Shown: piece after piece, positions 1-5,272 of the stretch
Numbering within the stretch: the first letter of the stretch is position 1
How the letters are laid out: the number at the start of each line of letters is the position of its first letter
Origin: an uncultured Slackia sp.
GTDB lineage: Bacteria; Actinomycetota; Coriobacteriia; Coriobacteriales; Eggerthellaceae
Assembly (NCBI GenBank): GCA_900555495.1
Contig: USLD01000026.1
Location: 1 to 11,583 of the forward strand
Length of the DNA: 11,583 nucleotides
Direction of reading: 5' to 3'
Program-made: the position numbers and the translations under genes
The notes under the pieces: model-generated
The model's input: the letters and a program-made list of their open reading frames with translations, nothing else
Database searches by the model: none
What the model was told of the DNA's origin: nothing

Positions 1-280
1 CTACGATATCGTGAACGATCTCGACGGCGTGCTGGAGGAATTCGATCGCGTGCTCGGCATCGACCGTCTTCGCGCCGTGCATATCAACGACAGCAAGAAT
101 CCGTGCGGGGCGCATAAAGACCGTCATGAAATCATCGGCGAAGGCTATATCGGTATCGAGGCCTTCGAACGCATCGTGAACCATCCCGCCTTGCGCGACC
201 TGCCGTTCATCCTGGAGACGCCCAACGAATTGCCGGGCTACGCGAGGGAAATCGAACTGCTGCGCGGGCTGCAGCGATAG
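1..280 (+). CDS. nfo: Endonuclease IV (AP endonuclease), C-terminal part
   Basis: This is the 3' end of an open frame that enters from the left edge; the reading frame begins at base 2 and ends in TAG at 278-280. About 92 residues are visible. The segment HINDSKNPCGAHKDRHEIIGEG matches the C-terminal signature of the xylose-isomerase-like TIM-barrel AP endonucleases; its His (HIND) and the Asp and His of DRH are expected zinc ligands. The later Glu in LETP corresponds to the final metal-binding Glu. The family cleaves the phosphodiester 5' of abasic sites in base-excision repair, using three zinc ions. No true start lies in the window. The GTG at 11 is internal, since the conserved fold must continue upstream. 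A hairpin with a T-run at 392-418 is the first terminator-like structure downstream. Confidence 0.93.
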   Translation, partial: YDIVNDLDGVLEEFDRVLGIDRLRAVHINDSKNPCGAHKDRHEIIGEGYIGIEAFERIVNHPALRDLPFILETPNELPGYAREIELLRGLQR

Positions 281-365
281 TCGGGTTTCTTATTCCTGGT
301 CGCTTCGCGTCGCATGATTTGACGCGGGCTTTACATACGTCGCTGGCATCGGCCGCGCGGCCGAC

Positions 366-371
366 TATACT
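366..371 (+). promoter_or_regulatory. Possible -10 box for ppx
   Basis: TATACT is a good -10 match. No good -35 is seen 16-18 bases upstream; that stretch runs into a perfect 14-base palindrome of C and G at 350-363. If used, transcription would start near 378 and the hairpin at 392-418 would lie in the leader. Confidence 0.3.
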
Positions 372-391
372 GAGACGATCGTATTGAAACG

Positions 392-418
392 AAAAGCTCG
401 CCTTGCGGGCTTTTCTTC
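392..418 (+). terminator. Hairpin with T-run between nfo and ppx
   Basis: A 10-bp stem (392-401 with 405-414, one G-T pair) with a 3-base loop is followed by TTTTCTTCT. It most simply terminates nfo transcription about 110 bases past its stop. It lies only 14 bases before the ribosome binding site of the next gene, so it could also sit inside that gene's leader (see the TATACT at 366-371). Confidence 0.6.
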
Positions 419-438
419 TGAGATAGCGAGGTCGCGTT

Positions 439-1350
439 ATGAATTACGGCGTCATCGACGTTGGCTCGAACACGGTCCGCCTGTGCGTGTACGACGTTTC
501 CGCCGACGGAAAGAAATTCAAGACGATCGTGAATCGCAAGAGCATGGCCGGTTTGGCGGCTTATGTGTCCGACGGCGTACTGTCGCAAGAGGGCATCGAG
601 GTCGCGGCCGAATGCGTGAAGAAATGCCTGAAGCGCGCGGCGTATCTGAAGCCCGTGCGCGTCGACGTGTTCGCCACCGCGGTGCTGCGCAATATCGACA
701 ACAGCGCCCAGGCGATCGCTGCGATCGAGGACATGGCCGATTGCTCGATCGTGCTTTTGTCCGAAGAAGATGAGGCCCATCTGGGCTTTGTCGGCGCGTC
801 GTCGAAAGACGAGCTGGTCAACGGCGTGTTGGTGGATATCGGTGGCGGCTCGTCCGAGGTCACGCTGATCGCCGATTCCAAAGACGTCATGCGCGCGAGC
901 CTTCCGCTGGGCTCGCTTTCGTCGTATCGTCGCCATGTCTCCGACATCGTGCCGACCGAAGATGAGTTCACGGCCATCCAGGGCGAAGTGCATGCCCTGC
1001 TCGAAGCCGACGCGCACGGCATGGCCGAGCATCGCGTGCGTCGTCTGTTCGGCGTCGGCGGCAGCATTCGCGCTTTGGCCGAGGTGAACGCCCATCTGCA
1101 AAGCGGCGTCTCTGACAAGGATATGACGCACGAGGACGTGCATCGCCTGGTCGAGGATATGTTCGAGCGTCGCCGTGCGTTTTTGGACGCGGTGCTGCAT
1201 ATCGCTCCCGAGCGCGTGCACACTATCGCCTGCGGCCTGGCTATCCTGACGGAGCTTTTCGACGATTTCGATGCGATGAGCCTGCATGTCTGCAGCAACG
1301 GTGTGCGCGAAGGCTATCTCGTCGATCGCATTCTCGCACGCGAACGATAG
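439..1350 (+). CDS. ppx: Exopolyphosphatase/GppA-family phosphatase, short form
   Basis: A 303-residue protein of the actin-like ASKHA fold. DVGSNTVRL at residues 7-15 is the first phosphate-binding loop of the Ppx/GppA family. SEEDEAHLGFVG at 108-119 corresponds to the catalytic-Glu motif, and VDIGGGSSEVTLI at 132-144 is the second phosphate loop. FGVGGSIRALAEVN and CGLAILTELFDDF complete the fold. The length fits the two-domain actinobacterial type (about 300-320 residues) that lacks the C-terminal HD-like domains of the 500-residue E. coli enzymes. The family removes phosphate from polyphosphate or converts pppGpp to ppGpp; sequence alone does not say which. The start is the ATG at 439, supported by GAGGT at 428-432 with a 6-base spacing. 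It converges on hsp20 and stops 45 bases before the shared terminator. Confidence 0.88.
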   Translation: MNYGVIDVGSNTVRLCVYDVSADGKKFKTIVNRKSMAGLAAYVSDGVLSQEGIEVAAECVKKCLKRAAYLKPVRVDVFATAVLRNIDNSAQAIAAIEDMADCSIVLLSEEDEAHLGFVGASSKDELVNGVLVDIGGGSSEVTLIADSKDVMRASLPLGSLSSYRRHVSDIVPTEDEFTAIQGEVHALLEADAHGMAEHRVRRLFGVGGSIRALAEVNAHLQSGVSDKDMTHEDVHRLVEDMFERRRAFLDAVLHIAPERVHTIACGLAILTELFDDFDAMSLHVCSNGVREGYLVDRILARER

Positions 1351-1394
1351 GCGGCCGACGTTTTCCGCGACGCCGAAAACGAAAGAGCGCATAA

Positions 1395-1424
1395 CGAAAA
1401 AAGAGCCGATCGGCTCTTTTTTCG
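1395..1424. terminator. Bidirectional terminator between ppx and hsp20
   Basis: A perfect 30-base palindrome: an A6 run, a GC-rich core and a T6 run with symmetric CG ends. Read from either strand it gives a stem followed by six T, so it can end both convergent genes. Confidence 0.9.
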
Positions 1425-1464
1425 TGTTCTGCATAGAAGGTGGAGGGGATAGGCGGCTTGGAAA

Positions 1465-1908
1465 CTAGCCCTCGATCGAGATGAGCTTCTTGGCGTCTTC
1501 GGGGGCGGGCAGCTCCTTCTTCGGCACCACGATGCGCAGGATGCCGTCTTCGAACTTGGCGCGAATGTCGTCCTCGGAGATGTCCTCGCCGACGTAGAAG
1601 CTGCGGCGGCAGCTTCCGGTGAAGCGTTCTTTGCGCAGGTAGGTGCCGTTTTCGGACTTCTCTTCGCTTTCGGATTCGGTGCTCGCCTGAATGGTGAGGT
1701 AGCCGTCCTGCAGCTCCGCATGGACGTTTTCCTTCTTGAAGCCGGGAAGGTCGATGTCGAACTCGTAGGCCTTCTCGGTCTCTTTGATGTCGGTCTTCAT
1801 CATGGCGGGCATGGCCTGCTTGGGCTGCGGGCGGCCGCCGAAGACGTCGAAGGGGTCGCTCAGGAAATCGGCGAAGAAATCGTTTTTGCGTGCGGGAACC
1901 AGCATCAT
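1465..1908 (-). CDS. Hsp20/alpha-crystallin family small heat-shock protein
   Basis: 147 residues from the preferred start. The N-terminal arm (to about 35) includes DFLSDPFDVFGG. The alpha-crystallin domain spans about 38-130 and ends with the diagnostic AKFEDGILRIVVPK (A-x(n)-G-I-L). The C-terminal tail carries the I-x-I motif as ISI near 143-145, which docks neighbouring dimers in the oligomer. It is an ATP-independent holdase for unfolding proteins in the cytoplasm. Start choice: AGGAG at 1919-1915 overlaps the first nearby ATG (1914) but is 6 bases from the ATG at 1908. The in-frame ATG at 1938 lies before the ribosome binding site and is unlikely. Expression should be under HrcA control, since a perfect CIRCE element overlaps the promoter. 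The gene converges with ppx. Confidence 0.95.
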   Translation of the reverse strand: MMLVPARKNDFFADFLSDPFDVFGGRPQPKQAMPAMMKTDIKETEKAYEFDIDLPGFKKENVHAELQDGYLTIQASTESESEEKSENGTYLRKERFTGSCRRSFYVGEDISEDDIRAKFEDGILRIVVPKKELPAPEDAKKLISIEG

Positions 1909-2004
1909 GGTCATCTCCTGTCTATGGGGCGGATGCATTCTCGTAAGGGTCTGCTCGTTGCGGGATATGCTCGCATCCGCTCGTCGTTTCTATTTACAAG
2001 ACGC

Positions 2005-2033
2005 ACTATAGAACCCTTTTTAGCACTCTGCAA
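2005..2033 (-). promoter_or_regulatory. Sigma-A type promoter of hsp20
   Basis: On the minus strand, TTGCAG (2033-2028) and TATAGT (2010-2005) are separated by exactly 17 bases, a good housekeeping promoter. The -35 lies within the CIRCE repeat, so HrcA binding would block RNA polymerase. Expected start is near 1998, giving a leader of about 90 bases. Confidence 0.8.
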
Positions 2034-2046
2034 GTAAGAGTGCTAA
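2020..2046. promoter_or_regulatory. CIRCE operator (HrcA binding site)
   Basis: TTAGCACTC, nine spacer bases, GAGTGCTAA: an exact match to the consensus CIRCE inverted repeat, arms at 2020-2028 and 2038-2046. HrcA represses heat-shock genes through this site and is tuned by GroEL. Here it controls the minus-strand hsp20. Confidence 0.97.
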
Positions 2047-2075
2047 TGCGCTATCGTTCCGTTACTTTCGTCACA

Positions 2076-2119
2076 CGGAAGGGAGCGCGCCGTCGTGCGG
2101 CGTCGGTCGCTCCCTTCTG
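2076..2119. repeat. Long imperfect inverted repeat, function unknown
   Basis: Arms 2078-2087 and 2108-2117 pair over 10 bp (GAAGGGAGCG with CGCTCCCTTC), and the outer base 2076 can pair with 2119 across a G-T. The loop holds an inner hairpin, CGCCG at 2088-2092 with CGGCG at 2098-2102. No clear T-run follows on either strand. It separates the hsp20 promoter from the leader of the next transcription unit and does not sit downstream of any visible gene. Confidence 0.6.
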
Positions 2120-2172
2120 TTAGGTCAAGTGCCCGACAATATGGGTATTTGCCGCGTTCTCGGCCACTATGT

Positions 2173-2181
2173 TGTGATAAA
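2173..2181 (+). promoter_or_regulatory. Possible extended -10 of the tryptophan-leader transcript
   Basis: TGTGATAAA resembles an extended -10 (TG-N-GATAAA). TTGCCG at 2149-2154 is a loose -35, but the spacing (about 21) is poor. A start near 2188 would put the hairpin 2198-2220 at the 5' end of the RNA and leave about 90 bases before the leader ORF. Confidence 0.3.
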
Positions 2182-2197
2182 GTGCCGCCATACGGAA

Positions 2198-2220
2198 AAG
2201 CGACGCGTCGATCGTCGCTT
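2198..2220 (+). other. 5' leader hairpin upstream of the leader peptide
   Basis: AAGCGACG (2198-2205) pairs perfectly with CGTCGCTT (2213-2220) around a 7-base loop. There is no T-run. It precedes the leader peptide by about 60 bases and may stabilise the leader RNA. Confidence 0.4.
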
Positions 2221-2278
2221 CGGTTTCCACAGAGCAGCGTCGGAGGGTCCGGCGCATGACCGTCCGAAAGGAGTCGCA

Positions 2279-2347
2279 ATGAACCAGGCATCCCACGTGT
2301 TCTCTCCGATCGCTTCTTCTCGGGCATGGTGGTGGCGTGGCTTGTAG
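2279..2347 (+). CDS. Tryptophan leader peptide (trpL-like) with WWW
   Basis: A 22-codon ORF starting MNQASHVF and ending RAWWWRGL, with three consecutive TGG codons at 2327-2335 and TAG at 2345-2347. AAAGGAG at 2267-2273, five bases before the ATG, is among the best ribosome binding sites in the window, so this short ORF is very likely translated. A W-W-W-R block is the hallmark of actinobacterial trp leader peptides. The ribosome would stall here when charged tRNA-Trp is scarce. The next elements are an antiterminator-capable segment (2364-2404), a strong terminator (2399-2426) and then the transporter gene. The peptide itself probably has no function beyond sensing. Confidence 0.88.
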   Translation: MNQASHVFSPIASSRAWWWRGL

Positions 2348-2363
2348 CCGATCGGTCGATCGC

Positions 2364-2404
2364 GAGCTTTCGTCACGTTTTCTCATCGAATGAACGAAGG
2401 GCTC
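2364..2404 (+). promoter_or_regulatory. Candidate antiterminator of the trp-type attenuator
   Basis: GAGCTTTCGT (2364-2373) can pair with ACGAAGGGCTC (2394-2404) over about ten base pairs with one bulged G and a 20-base loop. This uses up bases 2399-2404, the first six bases of the terminator's left arm, so the two structures exclude each other. Upstream, CCGATCG in the leader ORF (2306-2312) can pair with CGATCGG (2349-2355) as a possible 1:2 hairpin. Only the pairing is seen; the folding order is inferred. Confidence 0.6.
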
Positions 2405-2426
2405 CGGGCGACCGGGGCCCTTTTTT
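2399..2426 (+). terminator. Attenuator terminator before the transporter gene
   Basis: A 9-bp stem (2399-2407 with 2412-2420, one G-T) capped by a GCGA tetraloop is followed by TTTTTT. It lies 51 bases after the leader-peptide stop and 60 bases before the transporter start, the arrangement expected for transcription attenuation. Confidence 0.9.
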
Positions 2427-2448
2427 CGAGCCCGCAAGGGCGAATCTT

Positions 2449-2464
2449 CCCCGAACTATCGGGG
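2449..2464 (+). other. Small hairpin before the transporter ribosome binding site
   Basis: CCCCGA (2449-2454) pairs with TCGGGG (2459-2464) around ACTA. It ends 8 bases before the AAGGA at 2473-2477 and has no T-run. It may affect translation initiation; the role is unknown. Confidence 0.35.
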
Positions 2465-2486
2465 CTCTATGGAAGGAATTCAACGC

Positions 2487-3824
2487 ATGGCAACATCATC
2501 CTCTTCGCGCGATTCGTTCACGTCGCGCACGGCGTTTATCATCGCCTGCATCGGCTCGGCCGTCGGTATGAGCGCCATCTGGCTGTTCCCGTACCGCGTC
2601 GCCGAAATGGGCGGTGCGGCGTTTCTGATCCCGTACCTGATTTTCGTCGTGCTGCTCGGCCTGACCGGCGTCATCGGCGAGATGGCCTTCGGCCGCGCCA
2701 TGGGCACCGGCCCCATGGGGGCGTTTTCCAAAGCGCTTGAAATGCGCGGGATTAAACATTCGGGGCCGCTTGGCAAAATCATCGGAGCCATCCCCACGCT
2801 CGGGTCCCTCGGTATCGCGATCGGCTACTCGGTCGTGCTCGGCTGGTTCTTGAAGTACTTGCTTGCTTCGGGAACGGGCGCGCTGCTGCAGGTTCCCGAC
2901 ATGGGCGCGTATTTCGGCGGCCTTGCCAGCGATTTCGGCAGCGTGGGTTATCATGCGGCTGCGCTCGTCATCACGTTCGCCGTCATGCTGCTGGGCATTT
3001 CGCGCGGTATCGAGCGCTTGAACAAGGTCATGATGCCGCTGTTCTTCGTGCTGTTCGTGATCATGCTGGTGCGCGTGGCCATGCTGCCCGGCGCCTTCGA
3101 AGGCTACAAATACCTGTTCGTCCCTGATTGGAGCGCGCTTGCGAACCCTCAGACGTGGGTGTTCGCGCTGGGACAGGCGTTCTTCGGGCTGTCGCTGGCA
3201 GGCAGCGGCACGCTTGTATACGGCAGCTACCTGAAGAAGGACGTCGACGTGGTTTCGTCCGCGAAAAACGTCGTGATCTTCTCGACGCTCGCCGCCGTGC
3301 TTTCCGCCATGATCGTGGTTCCCGCCGTGTTCGCGTTCGGCTTGGACACGCAGTCCGGTCCTCCGCTGATGTTCATCGCGCTTCCGCAGGTGTTTCAAGA
3401 AATGCCCGCGGGCGGCATCTTCTGCTTCGTATTCTTCCTGGCCGTCGCCTGTGCGGCGATCACCAGCTTGGTCAACCTGTTCGAAACGCCGATCGAGGCG
3501 CTGCAGGAGCAGCTGCATCTTCCGCGTTGGGGCGCCGTGGCCGTCGTCGCTGCGATTGCGTTCGGCGTGGGCGTGTTCATCGAGAGCGGCGATGCGGTGA
3601 GCGCCTGGATGGATGCCGTTTCCATCTACGCTATTCCGCTGGGTGCGCTTCTGGCTGCGATCATGTTCTTCTGGGTCTGCCCGAAGCATTTCGCCAAGGA
3701 GCAGGCGCAGATCGGCCGCGAGAAAAAGATCGGCGCATGGTTCGAGCCTATGACGAAATACCTCTTCGTCGGCATCACCGCCGTGGTCATCGTGCTGGGC
3801 ATCTTCTACGGCGGCATCGGCTAG
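2487..3824 (+). CDS. Neurotransmitter:sodium symporter (NSS/SNF) family transporter, probable tryptophan importer
   Basis: 445 residues, hydrophobic throughout, with about 11 membrane segments as in many bacterial LeuT-fold NSS proteins. TM1 reads GSAVGMSAIWLFPY (23-36), followed by RVAEMGGAAFLIPY. The TM6 region ALGQAFFGLSLAGSGTLVYGSY holds the unwound substrate-binding stretch. TM8 carries T326-S327, which match the LeuT Na2-site Thr/Ser pair. Oddly, the residues equivalent to LeuT Asn27 (Na1 site) and Arg30 (outer gate) are Ala30 and Leu33. Start: the ATG at 2487 has AAGGA at 2473-2477 with a 9-base spacing; the in-frame ATG at 2469 overlaps no good site. The upstream WWW leader and attenuator point to tryptophan as substrate, like the known bacterial Trp symporter TnaT. 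That is inference from regulation, not from binding-site residues. Confidence 0.9.
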   Translation: MATSSSSRDSFTSRTAFIIACIGSAVGMSAIWLFPYRVAEMGGAAFLIPYLIFVVLLGLTGVIGEMAFGRAMGTGPMGAFSKALEMRGIKHSGPLGKIIGAIPTLGSLGIAIGYSVVLGWFLKYLLASGTGALLQVPDMGAYFGGLASDFGSVGYHAAALVITFAVMLLGISRGIERLNKVMMPLFFVLFVIMLVRVAMLPGAFEGYKYLFVPDWSALANPQTWVFALGQAFFGLSLAGSGTLVYGSYLKKDVDVVSSAKNVVIFSTLAAVLSAMIVVPAVFAFGLDTQSGPPLMFIALPQVFQEMPAGGIFCFVFFLAVACAAITSLVNLFETPIEALQEQLHLPRWGAVAVVAAIAFGVGVFIESGDAVSAWMDAVSIYAIPLGALLAAIMFFWVCPKHFAKEQAQIGREKKIGAWFEPMTKYLFVGITAVVIVLGIFYGGIG

Positions 3825-3855
3825 GCGCATACGTCGGCATTCGAAGTTCTTTATG

Positions 3856-3884
3856 GGCGGCGGCTTTCGGGTCGTCGCCTTTTT
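3856..3884 (+). terminator. Terminator of the transporter gene
   Basis: A 9-bp stem (3856-3864 with 3871-3879, two G-T pairs) with loop TTTCGG is followed by TTTTT at 3880-3884, 32 bases after the stop codon. Confidence 0.88.
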
Positions 3885-3988
3885 GCGTTTTCGTGTATTC
3901 GCCGTTGTGCGGGAAGCGTCGCATCTTGAAGGGGGCGTTCTGCAAATGACGGTTTCGTGACGCTCTCTTTTGTTGCGTCTATTTCGGG

Positions 3989-3994
3989 TATACT
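3989..3994 (+). promoter_or_regulatory. -10 box of the SRP RNA promoter
   Basis: TATACT lies 15 bases before the 5' end of the SRP RNA helix, placing the start near 4001. TCTTTT at 3966-3971 is a weak -35 at 17-base spacing. Confidence 0.55.
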
Positions 3995-4009
3995 TCCGAT
4001 GTCGCAAAC

Positions 4010-4119
4010 CAGTGCCGCGGATGGGCCTGGGCGGCGCCATGGTTCGAACCTGGTCAGGTCCGGGAGGAAGCAGCCATAAGGGCCCGCTGACGAGCGCCCA
4101 TGCCTATCCGCGGCAACTG
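4010..4119 (+). ncRNA. ffs: Signal recognition particle RNA, small bacterial type (4.5S-like)
   Basis: The core carries the near-invariant SRP helix-8 signature: GGTTCGAACCTGGTCAGGTC, then CGGGAGGAAGCAGCC, holding the GGTCAGG/AGGAAGCAG symmetric and asymmetric loops that bind the Ffh M domain. The ends are set by pairing of GCCGCGGAT (4014-4022) with ATCCGCGGC (4106-4114), plus three or four outer pairs with one bulged A. At about 110 bases it is the single-hairpin type without an Alu domain. With Ffh and FtsY it targets nascent membrane proteins to the translocon. It lies upstream of dnaX-ybaB-recR, the same order as in Bacillus, but separated from dnaX by dedA and a tRNA. No T-run follows the helix directly; the nearest is at 4238-4243, so the 3' end is probably processed. 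Confidence 0.96.
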
Positions 4120-4120
4120 A

Positions 4121-4136
4121 GCCGGCATACGCCGGT
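4121..4136 (+). other. Hairpin just after the SRP RNA
   Basis: GCCGGC (4121-4126) pairs with GCCGGT (4131-4136) around ATAC, with one G-T. There is no T-run, so it is not an intrinsic terminator by itself; it could mark a 3'-processing boundary of the SRP RNA. Confidence 0.45.
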
Positions 4137-4153
4137 GCAATGTCGACGCCGCG

Positions 4154-4243
4154 ACGGCCTGAGACCTCTCGCCTTGCGCACGACGCCGAAATGGCGCTGC
4201 GCGAACCGGGATGTCTCAGGCCGTCTTGTGTACGGCCTTTTTT
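4154..4243 (+). ncRNA. Structured RNA with mutually exclusive stems (candidate riboregulator)
   Basis: ACGGCCTGAGAC (4154-4165) is perfectly complementary to GTCTCAGGCCGT (4213-4224), a 12-bp stem enclosing 47 bases that hold a further imperfect hairpin (GCGCA 4176-4180 with TGCGC 4198-4202). The same right arm, AGGCCGT at 4218-4224, also pairs with ACGGCCT at 4232-4238, giving a 7-bp terminator stem followed by six T. The heptamer ACGGCCT occurs twice (4154 and 4232) as competing partners. This is the layout of an attenuator or riboswitch expression platform, placed between the SRP RNA and dedA. No known riboswitch class was recognised. Confidence 0.55.
4218..4243 (+). terminator. Intrinsic terminator between SRP RNA and dedA
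   Basis: The 7-bp stem AGGCCGT / ACGGCCT with loop CTTGTGT ends in TTTTTT at 4238-4243. It may end the SRP RNA transcript, or control readthrough into dedA, which starts 55 bases later. Confidence 0.85.
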
Positions 4244-4297
4244 CGCGGTTGTCCTCATTGTCATGCGGCGTGCAAGCCGCCCACTCGAAAGGCTTCT

Positions 4298-4969
4298 ATG
4301 GAAATCATCCAGTTCTTCCTCGACCTGTTGTCAGATCCGCGTGCCGCCATCGCGGGCTGGATCGTGGCGCTCGGTCCTTTTTGGGTGTACAGCCCTCTGT
4401 TTTTGATCGTGTTCGTAGAAACGGGCCTCGTCTTCTTCCCGTTTCTGCCCGGCGACTCTCTGCTGTTCGCGGCGGGCGTCTTTTCGGCCGACGGCGGCGG
4501 GTTGAACGTCTGGGCCACGCTGTTCGTGTTCTATGCGGCCGCTATCCTGGGCAATACCTCGAACTACTGGATCGCTCGTTTCTTCGGCTCGCGCATCATC
4601 GACTCGGGCAAGGTCAAGGCCCTTACGCCCGAACGCATGGCCAAGCTCGACCATTTCTTCGCGAAATACGGCGGCCTTACGATCGTCATCACGCGCTTCA
4701 TGCCGTTCTTCCGCACGTTCGCGCCGTTCATCGCAGGTACGGGCCATATGAATTTCGGTAAATTCACGCTGTTCAATGCGATCGGCGGTTTCGCCTGGGT
4801 CACCTCGTTCGTCCTGGTGGGCTATTTCTTCGGCGGCATCCCCTTCGTCCAGGAGCATTTCGAGCTCATCGTGCTCGGCATCGTCGCCGTGTCGGTCGCG
4901 CCCGCCATCATCGGTGCGGTGAAGGCCGGCATGAATGCGCGGAAAAAGAAAAAATCTCAGGCTCAGTAG
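4298..4969 (+). CDS. DedA family integral membrane protein
   Basis: 223 residues with several membrane segments. The first conserved DedA block is ETGLVFFPFLPGDSLLFAAG (41-60), whose acidic residues and PGD belong to the re-entrant region. The second is RFMPFFRTFAPFIAGTGHM (133-151), with the conserved arginines R133 and R139, followed by the FNAIGG..W segment. A lysine-rich cytoplasmic C-terminus (KKKK at 216-219) obeys the positive-inside rule. Some DedA proteins are undecaprenyl-phosphate or phospholipid translocases that recycle the cell-wall lipid carrier; whether this one is cannot be told here. Start: the ATG at 4298 has AAAGG at 4288-4292, 5 bases away. Upstream in-frame starts fall inside the terminator. 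No separate promoter is seen after 4243, so expression may depend on readthrough from the SRP RNA promoter. Confidence 0.9.
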   Translation: MEIIQFFLDLLSDPRAAIAGWIVALGPFWVYSPLFLIVFVETGLVFFPFLPGDSLLFAAGVFSADGGGLNVWATLFVFYAAAILGNTSNYWIARFFGSRIIDSGKVKALTPERMAKLDHFFAKYGGLTIVITRFMPFFRTFAPFIAGTGHMNFGKFTLFNAIGGFAWVTSFVLVGYFFGGIPFVQEHFELIVLGIVAVSVAPAIIGAVKAGMNARKKKKSQAQ

Positions 4970-4981
4970 CCTTCGATCCGG

Positions 4982-4987
4982 TACAAT
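4982..4987 (+). promoter_or_regulatory. -10 box of the tRNA-Gly promoter
   Basis: TACAAT lies 19 bases before the mature tRNA 5' end, inside the space after dedA. No good -35 is visible at 16-18 bases. Expected start is near 4994. Confidence 0.45.
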
Positions 4988-5006
4988 ACCGCCTCGCCTT
5001 ACATAT

Positions 5007-5082
5007 GCGGACATGGCTCAGTTGGTAGAGCACAACCTTGCCAAGGTTGGGGTCGCGGGTTCGAGCCCCGTTGTCCGCTCCA
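5007..5082 (+). tRNA. tRNA-Gly, anticodon GCC
   Basis: A complete cloverleaf: acceptor GCGGACA/TGTCCGC, D-arm GCTC/GAGC, anticodon stem CAACC/GGTTG with loop TTGCCAA (anticodon GCC at 5040-5042), a 5-base variable region, and T-arm GCGGG-TTCGAGC-CCCGT. Discriminator T at 5079 and an encoded CCA at 5080-5082. It reads GGC and GGT glycine codons. Confidence 0.97.
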
Positions 5083-5090
5083 GATTTTTC

Positions 5091-5115
5091 AGCCCCGCCT
5101 TGTGCGGGGCTTTTT
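5091..5115 (+). terminator. Terminator of the tRNA-Gly transcript
   Basis: AGCCCCGC (5091-5098) pairs perfectly with GCGGGGCT (5104-5111) around CTTGT and is followed by TTTT. Confidence 0.92.
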
Positions 5116-5207
5116 CATGCACTGCGTAGCCCTTGAGCCCGGAGCCGTCGGCGCGACTGCGCTTCCACCCGTTCTGTGGGATATGCGCGGCGTAATCCGC
5201 CTTCTTC

Positions 5208-5213
5208 TATAAT
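5208..5213 (+). promoter_or_regulatory. Probable -10 box of dnaX
   Basis: A perfect TATAAT 60 bases before the chosen dnaX start; transcription would begin near 5220. The expected -35 position is GC-rich and has no match. Confidence 0.55.
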
Positions 5214-5272
5214 GGCCGAAACTGGAAATGCGGCCGGATGCGACGGCTGCGGGGAAGCGGAGACGAGGCGCC

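Noticed and set aside
331..1434. Long open frame on the minus strand opposite ppx
   Set aside because: It is antisense to a clear Ppx/GppA gene, rich in His, Arg and Ala as expected for a high-GC shadow frame, and crosses the bidirectional terminator.
2469..2486. Upstream ATG at 2469 as the transporter start
   Set aside because: It has no good ribosome binding site, and the AAGGA that serves the ATG at 2487 lies inside this extension.
2496..4040. 514-codon open frame on the minus strand opposite the transporter
   Set aside because: Extremely His/Arg/Asp-rich composition without domains; it is the complement of an obvious membrane protein and of its terminator.
4155..4220. CTGAGA near a structured leader as a TPP riboswitch
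   Set aside because: The matching 3' core of the THI box is missing, and here CTGAGA simply pairs with its own TCTCAG in the 12-bp stem.
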